The translations under genes were made by a program, and so were the position numbers. A DNA stretch of 58,176 bases from NCBI RefSeq assembly GCF_002091955.1, contig NZ_MKKY01000017.1:1-58176 (forward strand). Reading direction: 5' to 3'. This DNA comes from Rhodococcus sp. 1168 (GTDB taxonomy: Bacteria; Actinomycetota; Actinomycetes; Mycobacteriales; Mycobacteriaceae). Within the stretch, counting starts at the first letter, position 1, and every line of letters begins with the position of its first letter. Positions 1-9,195 of the stretch are shown one piece after another. The notes below the pieces were generated by a model. That model did no database searches. It saw nothing but the letters and a program-made list of their open reading frames with translations, and was not told the DNA's origin.

Positions 1-44
1 GTTGCCGCGCTACTTCGATGGCGCATTCAAGTTCACTGATCGTA

Positions 45-59
45 TGAATGGACCATTCA
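45..59. promoter_or_regulatory. Palindromic operator-like site, copy 1
   Basis: TGAATGG-A-CCATTCA is a perfect 7+1+7 inverted repeat. It sits in a 46-bp stretch (19-64) that recurs with few changes at 967-1012. The 22-bp core (36-57) is identical in both copies. The form suits a dimeric repressor such as a TetR-family protein, possibly acting on a gene left of the window. No protein-coding gene is visible in the first 107 bases. Confidence 0.5.
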
Positions 60-107
60 AGCGGGGAAGTGGGTAGCTGAACCGTTCGTGTTGAAATGGC
101 CAGCGGA

Positions 108-863
108 TCAACTAGCGGAAGCGCGTACCGCATAAGGCCGTCCGAACTGTGTTGCGACCTGATCCGAATACAGCACCGAGTCCGGTGATCTGCCGGCGAT
201 GTTCGGGAGACCCGCAGCCGCGATCAGCTGGTCGGAGCAATGGCTCAGCTCGGCGTCGAGTAGTTTCCAGCGGTTGTGCAGGTTCGGCACATAGGTGAGC
301 CGTCCAGCGATCGATGTATGGAGCCCCCAACGTGCCGTGAGGAATTGGGCCAACGGGTCGTCGGACATATCACGTGACCCGCGTGCTACTGCGAAGTCGG
401 TGGATGCTCCGCGGTGGGGTGGAGCGAGGCGTCTGCTTCGATATCTGATGGTGGATCTGTCGTCGTCGATTGTCATCGACGCCCACCGATACGGAACGCG
501 AGCCAGGTTGGTGCCCAGGACGACTGCGAGCCGGCTGGCTTCCAATGATCGGAAGACCACTCCCCGTCGTCCCTCGCCATCGATGGAGTACAGCCGAACG
601 TTGATTTCGGCGAATGTCCCGAAGTAGGGGACCGGACGGCGGTATCCGAATCCGGCGCCGACCATCTCGAAACCGATCAGACCGACCCAGGACGAGCCGT
701 CGAATTCGTCCGGTGCGCAGCCTCGAGGCAGCAGCGACGAGACGACTGCGCTCGGGACCCGCCAATGCAAGAACACCACACGTTCCCAGCGTTGGTCCAT
801 CAAGATCGGTCGCGGGAGAATCGGTGGCCGAGGCCAGAGGTGTTGTCCACTATGTCGGTCCAC
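108..863 (-). CDS. DUF2071 (YqjF-like) family protein
   Basis: A 251-residue protein of the DUF2071/YqjF family, whose biochemical role is not established. The N-terminal signature is clear: an RW..VVFLHW segment, then LLPRGCAPDEFDGSSWVGLIGFEM and a PYFGTFAEINVRLYS block, which are typical of the family core. It starts at GTG 863; an internal ATG at 800 would remove part of the family's N-terminus, so the longer form is preferred. It is a single gene on the minus strand, downstream of and parallel to the SNF2 helicase gene with a 188-bp gap. That gap holds a copy of the palindrome also found beyond its 3' end, so dedicated repressor control is plausible. Family assignment is firm; function is unknown. 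Confidence 0.8.
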   Translation of the reverse strand: MDRHSGQHLWPRPPILPRPILMDQRWERVVFLHWRVPSAVVSSLLPRGCAPDEFDGSSWVGLIGFEMVGAGFGYRRPVPYFGTFAEINVRLYSIDGEGRRGVVFRSLEASRLAVVLGTNLARVPYRWASMTIDDDRSTIRYRSRRLAPPHRGASTDFAVARGSRDMSDDPLAQFLTARWGLHTSIAGRLTYVPNLHNRWKLLDAELSHCSDQLIAAAGLPNIAGRSPDSVLYSDQVATQFGRPYAVRASAS

Positions 864-992
864 ATCTCGACCCTAGGCTTGAACGAGACGGCGTACGAAT
901 TTCGTCCATGTCCGGCGGTCAATCTGTTCGTTTGTCGGTGTCGATCGCGATGTGTGGCCGCTTGAATGGCGCTCACAAGCCATCTGATCGTA

Positions 993-1007
993 TGAATGGA
1001 CCATTGA
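993..1007. promoter_or_regulatory. Palindromic operator-like site, copy 2
   Basis: TGAATGG-A-CCATTGA differs by one base from the perfect palindrome at 45-59 and lies in the second copy of the 46-bp repeat (967-1012). It is about 130 bp upstream of the GTG start of the DUF2071 gene, in the 864-1051 gap. An extra TGAATGG half-site occurs at 963-969. Confidence 0.5.
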
Positions 1008-1051
1008 AGCGGAATGGAGCGAACCTACCAAGCCCTTACCTCCGCCGGCGC

Positions 1052-4000
1052 CTACTCGATCAACCCTCGAATGTCGTCGGCTGTGAGTCCGCCGGCAAAG
1101 GCGCCGCCGTCGTCCATGACACTTGCGAAGAGTTTGGCCTTGCGTTCCTTGAGCGCCATGACCTTTTCCTCGATGGTTCCGCGTGCAACGTAGCGGTTGA
1201 CGAACACGGTCCGTGCCTGACCGATGCGATGAGCACGATCGACCGCTTGCGCCTCGGTCGCGGGATTCCACCAGGGGTCGAGTACGAAACAGTAGTCGGC
1301 TTCGGTGAGCGTGAGGCCTACACCGCCGGCCTTGAGACTTATCAGGAACACGGGTGCTTCCCCGCTACGGAAACGTTCCACGACATCACCGCGGTTTCGG
1401 GTGCTGCCGTCGAGGTAGACGAGAGCGATGCCTTCGGATTCGAGGCGATCTCGCACCAACGACAGAAACCTGGTGAACTGGCTGAAGACGAGCGCTCGGT
1501 GGCCACCGTCGATGATCTCGTGTAACTGATCGACCAGCTCGTCGATCTTGGCGCTTGGTATATCCGAGTGCTTCTCATCGACCAAAGACGCATCCAAGCT
1601 GAGCTGACGCAGAATGGTCAGTGATTGCAAGATCGTGACTCGATTGCGTTGAAAGTCGTCGAGCAGCCCGAGTATCTTCTGACGCTCCCGTGCCAACCGT
1701 GTTTCGTAGACGCGCTGATGGCGTGGATGAAGGTCGACCTCGACGGTCTGCTCCTGCTTCGGGGGAAGGTCCTGCACCACAGTGTCTTTCGACCGCCGTA
1801 GCACCAGCGGCTTGATGCGTCGGCGAAGGGTTCTCAGTTGCTCTGTGTCACCGTCTTTTTCGATGGGATTGCGATAGTTTTCGGTGAACTTCTTCGGTGA
1901 TGGGAAAAGTCCGGGTGCGGTGATCGACAGCAAGGCCCACAGCTCCATGACGTTGTTCTCCATCGGGGTGCCGGTGATGGCGAGCTTGTATGGTGCGGAC
2001 AGCCGCCGAGCGCACTGGTAGGACTTGCTCTTGTGGTTCTTGACGTATTGCGCCTCGTCGAGGATGAGTCCTGACCAGGACACGGCCTCGAAGTCTTCGT
2101 AGTCGAGGCGAAAGACTGTGTAGGACGTCACGACGATGTCGGTGCCGAGCGCGATGTCGCCCACCGGGCCTCGTCGTCGTGCGCGCGTTTCCCCGGCCGT
2201 GACCACGTTGAGGTCTGGCGCAAACTTTTCTGCTTCTCGTGCCCAGTTGTGCACCACACTCGTGGGGGCCACGATGAGGAACGGGGCAGGCAATGGTCCG
2301 CTCTCTCGAATCTTGGTAATCATCGCCAGCGCCTGAATAGTCTTGCCTAGGCCCATATCGTCGGCGAGGATTCCGCCGAGACCGTGGGTCCACAGGAAGA
2401 GCAGCCATGAGTAACCTTCGAGCTGGTATGGCCGTAACTGAGCACCTATACCCGCAGGGGCGGGCTGAGTCGGGATCGAATCGAGCTTCAACAGTGCTGT
2501 AACCTGCTCGCGCCACGCTGTTGCCTGCCGAGTCACTTCACCGAGTTCGGCGAGCTCCTCCCACAATGAGGCTTGGTATCGGCTGATTCTCAACGGTCCG
2601 TTCACGCTGTCCTGCAACGACCGGGCTTCTTCCACCAACCGTCGAAGGGTGAGCAACGAAGGGCGCTCCAGGGAGAAGAACCGGCCGTCGGAGAGCATCA
2701 GGTGGGTCTCGCCGCGAGCAATGGCAGTAATGACCGTGGCGAGTTCGACGTCGGTGCCATCGACGGTGACTGCAATGCCGAGATCGAACCAATCGTTGTC
2801 GCCTCGAATTGCTGTGGTGGACAACGATATGCCGACGTCGTCGCTGACATTGCGAAAATCTGGGAGCTCACCGACAGTCGTCACATGCACGTTGTCGTAC
2901 TCGTCCAGGAGAGGTAGCTGGTCGGTGACGAGTATGCCGGCCGAGATCCCGACAGCAGTGAACGAGATGAATTCATTGCCAGGGGGTCGGCTCAGTACCG
3001 GAAGGACTCTGCGCAGCAACGCAACCTCTGAGTCGGGATTACGAACTCCCTCGGCTGAGCTGTATATGTCTGCTGGATAGTCTATTTCGGTGCTATCGAG
3101 GTAATAGCGCCACTGGCCGGAGAACGTCAGTCGGTTGTCTCCGGTGTGGGTCACCGTGATGTGGAGCTCGGGGCCGGTGACGACGGGTGCGGCGTAGGAG
3201 CCGTCCGAAGATACGACGTCGCTGGCACGTTCGAGTGCAGGAAGGTACTTCGTCGTGAAGTCCGCACGATCCGAGGACGGTATCTCGATGGGGTCGATGG
3301 TCGTGGCGATCCGTCGAAGCGCAGACGGGACCGGCCTCGACAACCGCGCGAGTCGAAACTCGCGGGTTGCGTGGTTTGTGTGCGCCTCGTCGTCCCAGTA
3401 CACAATCCCTGAACCGTCGTTGCCGAGGAAGCTGCGACGGTTGGGCGGAATTATGGTGCCGTCGAGGGTAATTCGGCCGACCACGGAAAGCGATCCGGAA
3501 TCACCGGAAGTGATGTCGACGGTGAACTCTCCTTCTGCTGGCCAAGGGATTTCACCGAGCACACGATGTGCGTTGATCAACGGAAGTCCGACTTCGCGTG
3601 CCTCGCCCAGCAGATCCCACAGCAGCCGACCGGAGATGTCTGCGAGGTCGATCGTCGCGGAGTCGGTCCGTTGAAACGAGTACGCCGAGCGCCCACGCGA
3701 GCGCACTTGATGCAGCGCATACAGCTCTCGCAGAATATCGACCTGACGCTCGACGCGTCGATCCGTTGTCGACGGAAGCGACGACCACGAGACGCCGCCG
3801 CCGACCCAGGCTTTACGCTCGTTGAACATCACCGGGCGGGCCAAGAGTCGAACTGCGTCGGCGCGGTCGACCGACGGTTCCAAGCCCAACTGAAGCCCGA
3901 TGCGAATGCGCCCACTGCTCGGCCCGCCGAGCTCGGCAGGCTTGGCGGAGATGACGGATGCAAGTGCCTGGGACCAATGGCCCGCGGTGTTCACAGGTCC

Positions 4001-4324
4001 GCGCGTCGGCGTTCGGACGCTGTCGGCTTTCGCCTGCAGAATCAGCGCGACGGCGTGTTTGCAGTTGAAGACGACGGGGCAATTGCAACGTCCGTATTCC
4101 ACGGCCACGATGGCGCCCATCCGGCTCGACATGGTGGCGACTGTCGCATACGGGGTGGCTCGGTTGCCCCGTACTTGCGAGGACAGTGTGGACGCCCGTC
4201 GATCCCACGTGACCTGCCCAACTCTGCCCTCATCGAAGTATTTCGATCCGCGTGTGAACGTGTCGGTCCCGAATCGGATTTCGAGGGCGTCGACTTCTAG
4301 CTCGTCCATGGTCGGAATAGTCAC
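1052..4324 (-). CDS. SWIM zinc-finger SNF2-family helicase
   Basis: A 1,090-residue Swi2/Snf2 (HepA/RapA-like) ATPase predicted to translocate on double-stranded DNA. Near residue 80 is a SWIM finger (CNCPVVFNCKH). The C-terminal half carries the helicase motifs in order: ILADDMGLGKT (Walker A, about 645), DEAQ (Walker B), ITGTPMENN (motif III), RRSKD, VFSQFTRFL (motif IV), LKAGGVGLTLTEA (motif V) and QAVDRAHRIGQ (motif VI). The long N-terminal part matches the bacterial SNF2 associated layout. It starts at GTG 4324; ATG 4309 is an alternative, and neither has a strong Shine-Dalgarno. It is a single gene with no obvious partner, and its likely role in DNA repair or transcription recycling is inferred from the family only. 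The 185 bp upstream (4325-4509) hold no feature I recognise. Confidence 0.9.
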   Translation of the reverse strand: MTIPTMDELEVDALEIRFGTDTFTRGSKYFDEGRVGQVTWDRRASTLSSQVRGNRATPYATVATMSSRMGAIVAVEYGRCNCPVVFNCKHAVALILQAKADSVRTPTRGPVNTAGHWSQALASVISAKPAELGGPSSGRIRIGLQLGLEPSVDRADAVRLLARPVMFNERKAWVGGGVSWSSLPSTTDRRVERQVDILRELYALHQVRSRGRSAYSFQRTDSATIDLADISGRLLWDLLGEAREVGLPLINAHRVLGEIPWPAEGEFTVDITSGDSGSLSVVGRITLDGTIIPPNRRSFLGNDGSGIVYWDDEAHTNHATREFRLARLSRPVPSALRRIATTIDPIEIPSSDRADFTTKYLPALERASDVVSSDGSYAAPVVTGPELHITVTHTGDNRLTFSGQWRYYLDSTEIDYPADIYSSAEGVRNPDSEVALLRRVLPVLSRPPGNEFISFTAVGISAGILVTDQLPLLDEYDNVHVTTVGELPDFRNVSDDVGISLSTTAIRGDNDWFDLGIAVTVDGTDVELATVITAIARGETHLMLSDGRFFSLERPSLLTLRRLVEEARSLQDSVNGPLRISRYQASLWEELAELGEVTRQATAWREQVTALLKLDSIPTQPAPAGIGAQLRPYQLEGYSWLLFLWTHGLGGILADDMGLGKTIQALAMITKIRESGPLPAPFLIVAPTSVVHNWAREAEKFAPDLNVVTAGETRARRRGPVGDIALGTDIVVTSYTVFRLDYEDFEAVSWSGLILDEAQYVKNHKSKSYQCARRLSAPYKLAITGTPMENNVMELWALLSITAPGLFPSPKKFTENYRNPIEKDGDTEQLRTLRRRIKPLVLRRSKDTVVQDLPPKQEQTVEVDLHPRHQRVYETRLARERQKILGLLDDFQRNRVTILQSLTILRQLSLDASLVDEKHSDIPSAKIDELVDQLHEIIDGGHRALVFSQFTRFLSLVRDRLESEGIALVYLDGSTRNRGDVVERFRSGEAPVFLISLKAGGVGLTLTEADYCFVLDPWWNPATEAQAVDRAHRIGQARTVFVNRYVARGTIEEKVMALKERKAKLFASVMDDGGAFAGGLTADDIRGLIE

Positions 4325-4509
4325 GGTTACCCATGGTAGGCGTGATTACCGACAGGTCGCAGACGCACGCTCAGGTCACATCGAGCAGGCCCGCTACGGC
4401 GGTACCTGCGGCGACGATCGCGAACTGACTGCAGCGGTCGACGACTTCGAACCGTGCGTACCTGCGGTCTTCCTACAGCCCTTCGTGGAGTGGTGCGAAC
4501 ACGGTCCGA

Positions 4510-5175
4510 TCAGCTGGCGGCGAACCGCGCGTGCACTTCGGCCCGCAGGACGATGTCCTGGGGCTTCAATTCGAATCCCTCGGCTTCTCGGCCGGCGTAG
4601 GCGCGTGTGGCCATCCCGTAGTCCTGATGTCCAGCGGTGACACCGAGCAACCCGGGGTCGGCGATTGCCAGTGCCTTCACCGACACGAGCCCGACGCTCT
4701 GGGCGTACACCTCGGCCTTGCTGAGAGCATCCTGTACTGCCAGCTTGCGAACGTGTCGCGTATTTTCCTGCACACTCGCCTCGGTCAGCCTCCAATCGAA
4801 GCTGCCGATGTCGACGCCGTCGAGCGCGGACACCGCATAGACGAACGCGTCGATGACATCTAGCTGGCTGAACTCGACGTCGATGGAGGCTACGGCCTGA
4901 TAGACGTAGGGGAGCTGCTCGCCATCGTGATTGAACGGCCGATTTCGGCTGTGCCGCACCTGATCGAGAGACCACCTGTCGATCGGACCGGACTTTTGGT
5001 TGTAGAGCGGGTCGATGAGTTCGGTCAGCTCTCGGACCAACCGGTGGGCGGGCTCGGTAGCAGCCTCCGCGGAGCGACCATCGGACCTTACCGTCAGCGA
5101 TATCGTGCAACGTTCTGGTGCGAACGTGGCCTGGCCCTGTCCGAGGACGGTGATTTCGACGGGGTTCGAGTCCAT
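4510..5175 (-). CDS. SIMPL (DUF541) domain protein
   Basis: A 221-residue protein of the SIMPL/DUF541 family. It opens with EITVLGQGQATFAPERCTISLTV, the usual first strand block (G.G....PD...), and later has an IGSFDWRLTEASVQENTRHVRKLAVQDA segment, the conserved region where these proteins read 'R..A...A...A...A'. No signal peptide is seen, unlike many periplasmic members, so a cytoplasmic location is more likely. The start at 5175 (MDSNPVEI) is preferred over ATG 5211, because the extra 12 residues do not fit the family. It is divergent from dinB across 80 bp. Function is not established for the family. Confidence 0.8.
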   Translation of the reverse strand: MDSNPVEITVLGQGQATFAPERCTISLTVRSDGRSAEAATEPAHRLVRELTELIDPLYNQKSGPIDRWSLDQVRHSRNRPFNHDGEQLPYVYQAVASIDVEFSQLDVIDAFVYAVSALDGVDIGSFDWRLTEASVQENTRHVRKLAVQDALSKAEVYAQSVGLVSVKALAIADPGLLGVTAGHQDYGMATRAYAGREAEGFELKPQDIVLRAEVHARFAAS

Positions 5176-5255
5176 GGTTGCGAGTGTTCCACAGCGTCGC
5201 ACGTTCATCACCGCAAAGGATCGCGCGTACGCCTGTGCACGGTCACAATGAACTT

Positions 5256-6341
5256 ATGACGACCTCGGCGCGCCGAAGATGGGTCATGCATGTCGATATG
5301 GATCAGTTCATCGCCGCGGTGGAGGTGCTTCGCAATCCGAAGCTGGCCGGCAAACAGGTGGTCATCGGCGGCCGCGGCGACCCGACCGAACGAGGGGTGG
5401 TCTCCACCGCGTCGTACGAGGCCCGGGCTTTCGGTGTCGGATCCGGGATGCCGCTACGAGTCGCCGTGCGAAAGCTACCTGACGCAATATTCTTGCCTGT
5501 CGACGCCGCGGCCTACACCGCCGCGTCGAACAGCGTCATGGACACGCTCCGATCGCTGGGCGTCGTCGTCGAGGTAATGGGTTGGGACGAAGCATTTCTC
5601 GGGGTCGAAACCGCGGACCCGGTGTCGTTCGCGCGGTCGGTGCACGATGCAGTGTTCGCGGCAACGGGGCTGCATTGTTCGGTGGGTATCGGCGACAACA
5701 AGTTGCGGGCGAAAATTGCCACGGACTTCGGGAAACCCCAGGGCATTTATACGCTCACGAACGAGAATTGGTTCGAGCTGATGGGGGAGCGAACCACCGA
5801 CGCACTGTGGGGAATTGGAAAGAAGACTGCGAAGAAGCTTGCGGCGCTGGGGATCACGACGGTATCGGAACTGGCGGCGACGGACGATGAGCTACTTGCC
5901 GCTACCTTCGGCCCGCAAACAGGCCCGTGGATCGGGACGAAGGGCCGTGGCGTCGACGACTCGCCAGTGTCTGCGGAACCGTGGGTTGCGCGTTCGCACA
6001 GCCGTGAAGCGACTTTCCAACAGAATCTGACAGATTGGGTTGCGGTGCGACAGGAGGTTCGCGGACTCGCTCATCGCGTTCGTGAAGATCTGCTCGCCGA
6101 GAACAGGCAGGCAGTACGTGTCACGCTCAAGATTCGGTATGCACCCTTCGAAACCCACACGACCACAGCAGCACTCGCCGCGCCGACGTTCGATGAGGAC
6201 ACGATCGCCGACGCGGCTGCTGCTCTCGTCGATCGCCTGGATCATGCGAGAGAAGTCAGGCTATTGGGTGTGCGGCTCGAGATGACTCCGCCGAATGATC
6301 AGACTCTGGCGAACAGTGCAGGCGAGGATTCCGGTACCTGA
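5256..6341 (+). CDS. dinB: DNA polymerase IV (Y-family)
   Basis: A 361-residue Y-family translesion polymerase of the DinB class. The palm metal site is seen in HVDMDQFIAAVE near the N-terminus and in GWDEAFLG (about residue 110), the actinobacterial variant of the S.DEAYLD motif. The fingers carry VVIGGRGD...RGVVSTASYEARAFGVGSGMPL. SVGIGDNKLRAKIATDFGKPQGIY and the helix-hairpin-helix LWGIGKKTAKKLAALGI follow, then the little-finger domain. The start ATG 5256 is chosen because the upstream reading frame shows no homology. It would copy past lesions at reduced fidelity. Its 3' end overlaps the convergent hydrolase gene by 43 bp. No SOS box was recognised in the 80-bp divergent promoter region. 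Confidence 0.92.
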   Translation: MTTSARRRWVMHVDMDQFIAAVEVLRNPKLAGKQVVIGGRGDPTERGVVSTASYEARAFGVGSGMPLRVAVRKLPDAIFLPVDAAAYTAASNSVMDTLRSLGVVVEVMGWDEAFLGVETADPVSFARSVHDAVFAATGLHCSVGIGDNKLRAKIATDFGKPQGIYTLTNENWFELMGERTTDALWGIGKKTAKKLAALGITTVSELAATDDELLAATFGPQTGPWIGTKGRGVDDSPVSAEPWVARSHSREATFQQNLTDWVAVRQEVRGLAHRVREDLLAENRQAVRVTLKIRYAPFETHTTTAALAAPTFDEDTIADAAAALVDRLDHAREVRLLGVRLEMTPPNDQTLANSAGEDSGT

Positions 6342-7294
6342 GCAACTCGGTTCAGTGCTACCAAGTGGCGCAGGTGTGCAGCTGCCTCGGACAGTGCCAT
6401 GGTCTTGCCGAACGGAGAGATATCCGCCCACGGCTTGTACCACTTCATTCGTTCCGCAACCTGCCACACGGTGATCTCGTTGTCGCCGAATGCCTCGTAC
6501 AGATGGTCGAGGCGTTCCCCGTGATGGCTGATCAGTTCACCGGCACGGCCTGCTACGTCGTCGATCGGGATGCCGTGCGCCCCGAGGCCACGGGTGATGT
6601 CCAGTGTTTGGACGCGTCGAAGTGAGTCCATGAACTCGGCAAGCGCGTCGCGTTCTTCCAGTGGATAGACAAAGTTCCCGACGTGCGGCGTCGTTTTCTG
6701 AAGAACGTGGTCGCCGGTGAACATGACGTCGGATTCGGGTAGGTAGAAGCACACATGGCCGGGGGTGTGTCCCGGGGTATAGACCACTTCGAGTTCGCGG
6801 CCGGCGAGTTTGATCAGCTCACCGTCGGTAAGTACGCGGTCCGGGGCAGACTCCGGTCCGGTAGGGGCCGCTGGTGCGTGTTTCTGCCATGCCTCGATGT
6901 CGGCAGCAGGGGCGCCGGCGGCCACGAGGTTGTCGAGTTCCCGATTCGCCCACTCCGGGCTGCGATCGGCAGTCATGGCCTCGAACTGCGAGTGATCGGC
7001 CTCGTGCATCGCGATCCATGCGCCGGAAGCTTCCCGGACTCGACCGCACAGTCCGATGTGATCGGGATGAAAGTGCGTCAGCACGACGCCTTCGACGTCG
7101 GTGATCGAGTGTCCCAGCGACTCGAGGCCGGTGGTCAGGCCGTTCCAGGCGTTGTCGTCGTCCCACCCTGCGTCGACCAGGATCAACCCGCCGGGGGATT
7201 CCATTGCGTATACGAGGGTGTTACCCAGCGGATTGTCCGTGATGGGGACCGGGATCTGGAAGATACCGTCGCCGATTGCTGCTGCGTCGCTCAC
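6299..7294 (-). CDS. Metallo-beta-lactamase-fold hydrolase
   Basis: A 331-residue MBL-fold metallohydrolase. The metal motif HxHxDH appears as LTHFHPDHIGL (about residue 75), followed by the further ligands in YTPGHTPGHVCFY (about 175) and a TGDH block (about 190). A C-terminal extension rich in helices (GERLDHLYEAFGD...) resembles the MBL plus winged-helix-like tail of LACTB2-type proteins. The GTG start at 7294 has a GAGGTGG Shine-Dalgarno about 6 nt upstream. Substrate cannot be read from sequence; a thioesterase or glyoxalase II-like activity is possible. It is a single gene, convergent with dinB. Confidence 0.87.
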   Translation of the reverse strand: MSDAAAIGDGIFQIPVPITDNPLGNTLVYAMESPGGLILVDAGWDDDNAWNGLTTGLESLGHSITDVEGVVLTHFHPDHIGLCGRVREASGAWIAMHEADHSQFEAMTADRSPEWANRELDNLVAAGAPAADIEAWQKHAPAAPTGPESAPDRVLTDGELIKLAGRELEVVYTPGHTPGHVCFYLPESDVMFTGDHVLQKTTPHVGNFVYPLEERDALAEFMDSLRRVQTLDITRGLGAHGIPIDDVAGRAGELISHHGERLDHLYEAFGDNEITVWQVAERMKWYKPWADISPFGKTMALSEAAAHLRHLVALNRVAQVPESSPALFARV

Positions 7295-7388
7295 TACGCC
7301 ACCTCGTTGCTTAGTTCATGTAATCAGTTGCACTTACCTCCATACTGACCGTGCGGTTACGGGCGGTCGCATCCGGGTGCTGTTCGTA

Positions 7389-7799
7389 CTACCGCACCCG
7401 GGCACCTGATCGCCGTGATCGCCAGGCGGCCCACGCACCTGTGCACCACAATGCCCATGCCACGAGTACTGGTTGGAAGAGCAATCGGATACCGCGAGCT
7501 GCATCGGTATCGAGGCCGAAAGCATCGCTGTGAGTGAGGAATTGCGAGATATTGCCGGGGAAGACAGCAACGAAGAATGTTGCGACGATCCAGCCGAGAG
7601 CTACTCGCCGACGTACCAGAACGACAAGGGCCAGGCCGAGAACGATCTCCACTACGCCGGAGGCCAGTACCACGAAGTCCGCGTCGAGCGGCACCCATGA
7701 GGGCACCTGGGCACGAAACGCCTCACGCGCCCAGAACAGGTGGCTCAGACCGGCGAACATCAGGAACGAACCGAGCAGAATACGTGCAATCGTCTTCAT
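7389..7799 (-). CDS. DoxX-family membrane protein
   Basis: A 136-residue integral membrane protein with about four hydrophobic helices (ARILLGSFLMFAGLSHLF, FVVLASGVVEIVLGLALVVLV, VALGWIVATFFVAVFPG, LLFQPVLVAWALWCT). The AGLSHLF and VEIVLGLAL motifs are typical of the DoxX/DoxD-like superfamily. The role is unknown for this subgroup; relatives take part in thiol and oxidative stress complexes. Start is ATG 7799; an upstream GTG at 7814 is possible. It follows the VOC gene by 29 bp on the same strand, so the two may be co-transcribed. Confidence 0.8.
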   Translation of the reverse strand: MKTIARILLGSFLMFAGLSHLFWAREAFRAQVPSWVPLDADFVVLASGVVEIVLGLALVVLVRRRVALGWIVATFFVAVFPGNISQFLTHSDAFGLDTDAARGIRLLFQPVLVAWALWCTGAWAAWRSRRSGARVR

Positions 7800-7828
7800 C
7801 GGTTCATCGTGCACCCAGTGCTACCCGA

Positions 7829-8245
7829 TCAAGAGTGGGTACCGGTGATGTTGACCAACCAGCTGATGCCGAACTTGTCGGTGAGCATGCCGAAGGTATC
7901 GCCCCACGGTGCCTTCTCGAGCCCCATCGTTCGCTTGGCACCGACGACGAGTTTGTCCCAATAGCCCCGCAGTTCCGCTTCGTCTTCACCGCTGAGGGAG
8001 ACGGAAATATTGTCGCCGACGCGCAACGCCATGCTCGCGGGGGTGTCGGAACTCATCAGGGTCAGCCCACTCGGCGAGTCGAGTTGGCCGTGCATGATCT
8101 GGTCCTTTTCGGAAGGGTCGGCGACGGCCCCGAACTCGCCGAAGGTGCTCAACGTCAGTTCACCCCCGAGCACTTGCTGATAGAACTCCAACGCCTCGCG
8201 TGCTTGCCCGCGGAAGTTCAGGTATGGATTGAGTCGAGTAGGCAT
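7829..8245 (-). CDS. VOC-family (PhnB-like) protein
   Basis: A 138-residue vicinal-oxygen-chelate fold protein of the PhnB/YjdN type. It starts RLNPYLNFRGQAREALEFYQQVLGGELTLSTF, the standard opening of this subfamily, and ends with the repeat of the fold (KAPWGDTFGMLTDKFGISWLVNI). Start ATG 8245 is well supported by GAGGAGG about 7 nt upstream. Members are usually of unknown substrate. It is probably co-transcribed with the DoxX gene downstream. Confidence 0.85.
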   Translation of the reverse strand: MPTRLNPYLNFRGQAREALEFYQQVLGGELTLSTFGEFGAVADPSEKDQIMHGQLDSPSGLTLMSSDTPASMALRVGDNISVSLSGEDEAELRGYWDKLVVGAKRTMGLEKAPWGDTFGMLTDKFGISWLVNITGTHS

Positions 8246-8316
8246 GTGTCCTCCTCTATCGATGGGTTCGTAAACCATCGTAGGCAGGTGGAAGGGCAGC
8301 CGGCGGGGATTTTACG

Positions 8317-9195
8317 CTAGGGCATCGTCATCTCGATCAACTCGAAGGTTCTGACGGCGCCGGCGCGCACTGCTGCGCAGGTCGTGGTGATGGGCTCGGA
8401 CACGCTCTGCTCCAGCGTCACCACGATACGAGCGCCGTCGTGGTCGAGCTCTACGGTCCACGTGCCGCCGTGTTGCGTCGTCGACAACGGATTCAACGTG
8501 TCGATTCTTTCCTCGCGCAATGCTGCACGGGCATGATGTTGGGCGACCTGAACCGGGGCCGACAGTGAGCTTCGGCCCCGGAGGAAGTGGGGATCGAGAA
8601 ATCCCGCCCGGTGCCGATCGACGATCGTCGCGACGTCGGCGTCGTCGACGTTGCCGTAGTACAGGCCTTGCGGAAACACGATCATCGTTCCGGCGAATCG
8701 GTCGCCGCCCAGGTGAGAGCACTCCCAGGTTACCGACTCGTGGTGTTCCTTCAATGCCGGGAGCACCTTCCGTCCGCGGACGGCGCAGCATCGGTCGTGG
8801 CGGCCGTGAGTGCAGACAGCCACGATCGGATCGGGTGAGAGCTCTCCGGTCGATCCGTCGAGTGGGACGTCGAGAAGCTCCTCGTATGCGCCGACTTCGC
8901 CCCATCGGATCGACTCCGTACCTACCTCGCATTCGACGATGGCCCATCTCATTCGCGCCTCACTCTGCCGCCGAGCAGGCCTTCGGATGGCAAGGGTGCG
9001 CATGCCGGCCCCTTCGATACGGCTAACTATGCGCAAACCCAGGTCCGGATCGAGCACCTTGGCCGAATTCAAGAAAGCAGAGTGTCCCCAGGGTCCGTCG
9101 ATTTCGGCGAGAAACCATCGATTTCCCGGCGACCCGGATCCGGCCAAGGCGTCACCGCGCTCGCGGGCGCGGTCGCTGCAGGCAGGCCCGCTCAT
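8317..9195 (-). CDS. Sucrase/ferredoxin-like thioredoxin-fold protein
   Basis: A 292-residue Suc_Fer-like family protein (thioredoxin-fold, [2Fe-2S]-ferredoxin-like). The diagnostic region is present: a C-terminal-half CTHGRHDRCCAVRG block supplying cysteines, WECSHLGGDRFAGTMIVFPQGLYYG and the later GRSSLSAPVQVAQHHAR. Related proteins are thought to bind an iron-sulfur cluster and carry electrons, but few have been characterised. The ATG at 9195 overlaps the TGA of the upstream JmjC oxygenase gene (ATGA, 9192-9195), which shows translational coupling. It is the third gene of the repeat-peptide operon. A plausible but unproven job is supplying electrons to the iron oxygenase or handling the modified peptide. 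Confidence 0.82.
   Translation of the reverse strand: MSGPACSDRARERGDALAGSGSPGNRWFLAEIDGPWGHSAFLNSAKVLDPDLGLRIVSRIEGAGMRTLAIRRPARRQSEARMRWAIVECEVGTESIRWGEVGAYEELLDVPLDGSTGELSPDPIVAVCTHGRHDRCCAVRGRKVLPALKEHHESVTWECSHLGGDRFAGTMIVFPQGLYYGNVDDADVATIVDRHRAGFLDPHFLRGRSSLSAPVQVAQHHARAALREERIDTLNPLSTTQHGGTWTVELDHDGARIVVTLEQSVSEPITTTCAAVRAGAVRTFELIEMTMP

Noticed and set aside
4567..4580. TTCGAATCC-like tRNA T-loop sequence
   Set aside because: Lies inside the SIMPL gene and has no surrounding acceptor or anticodon stems.
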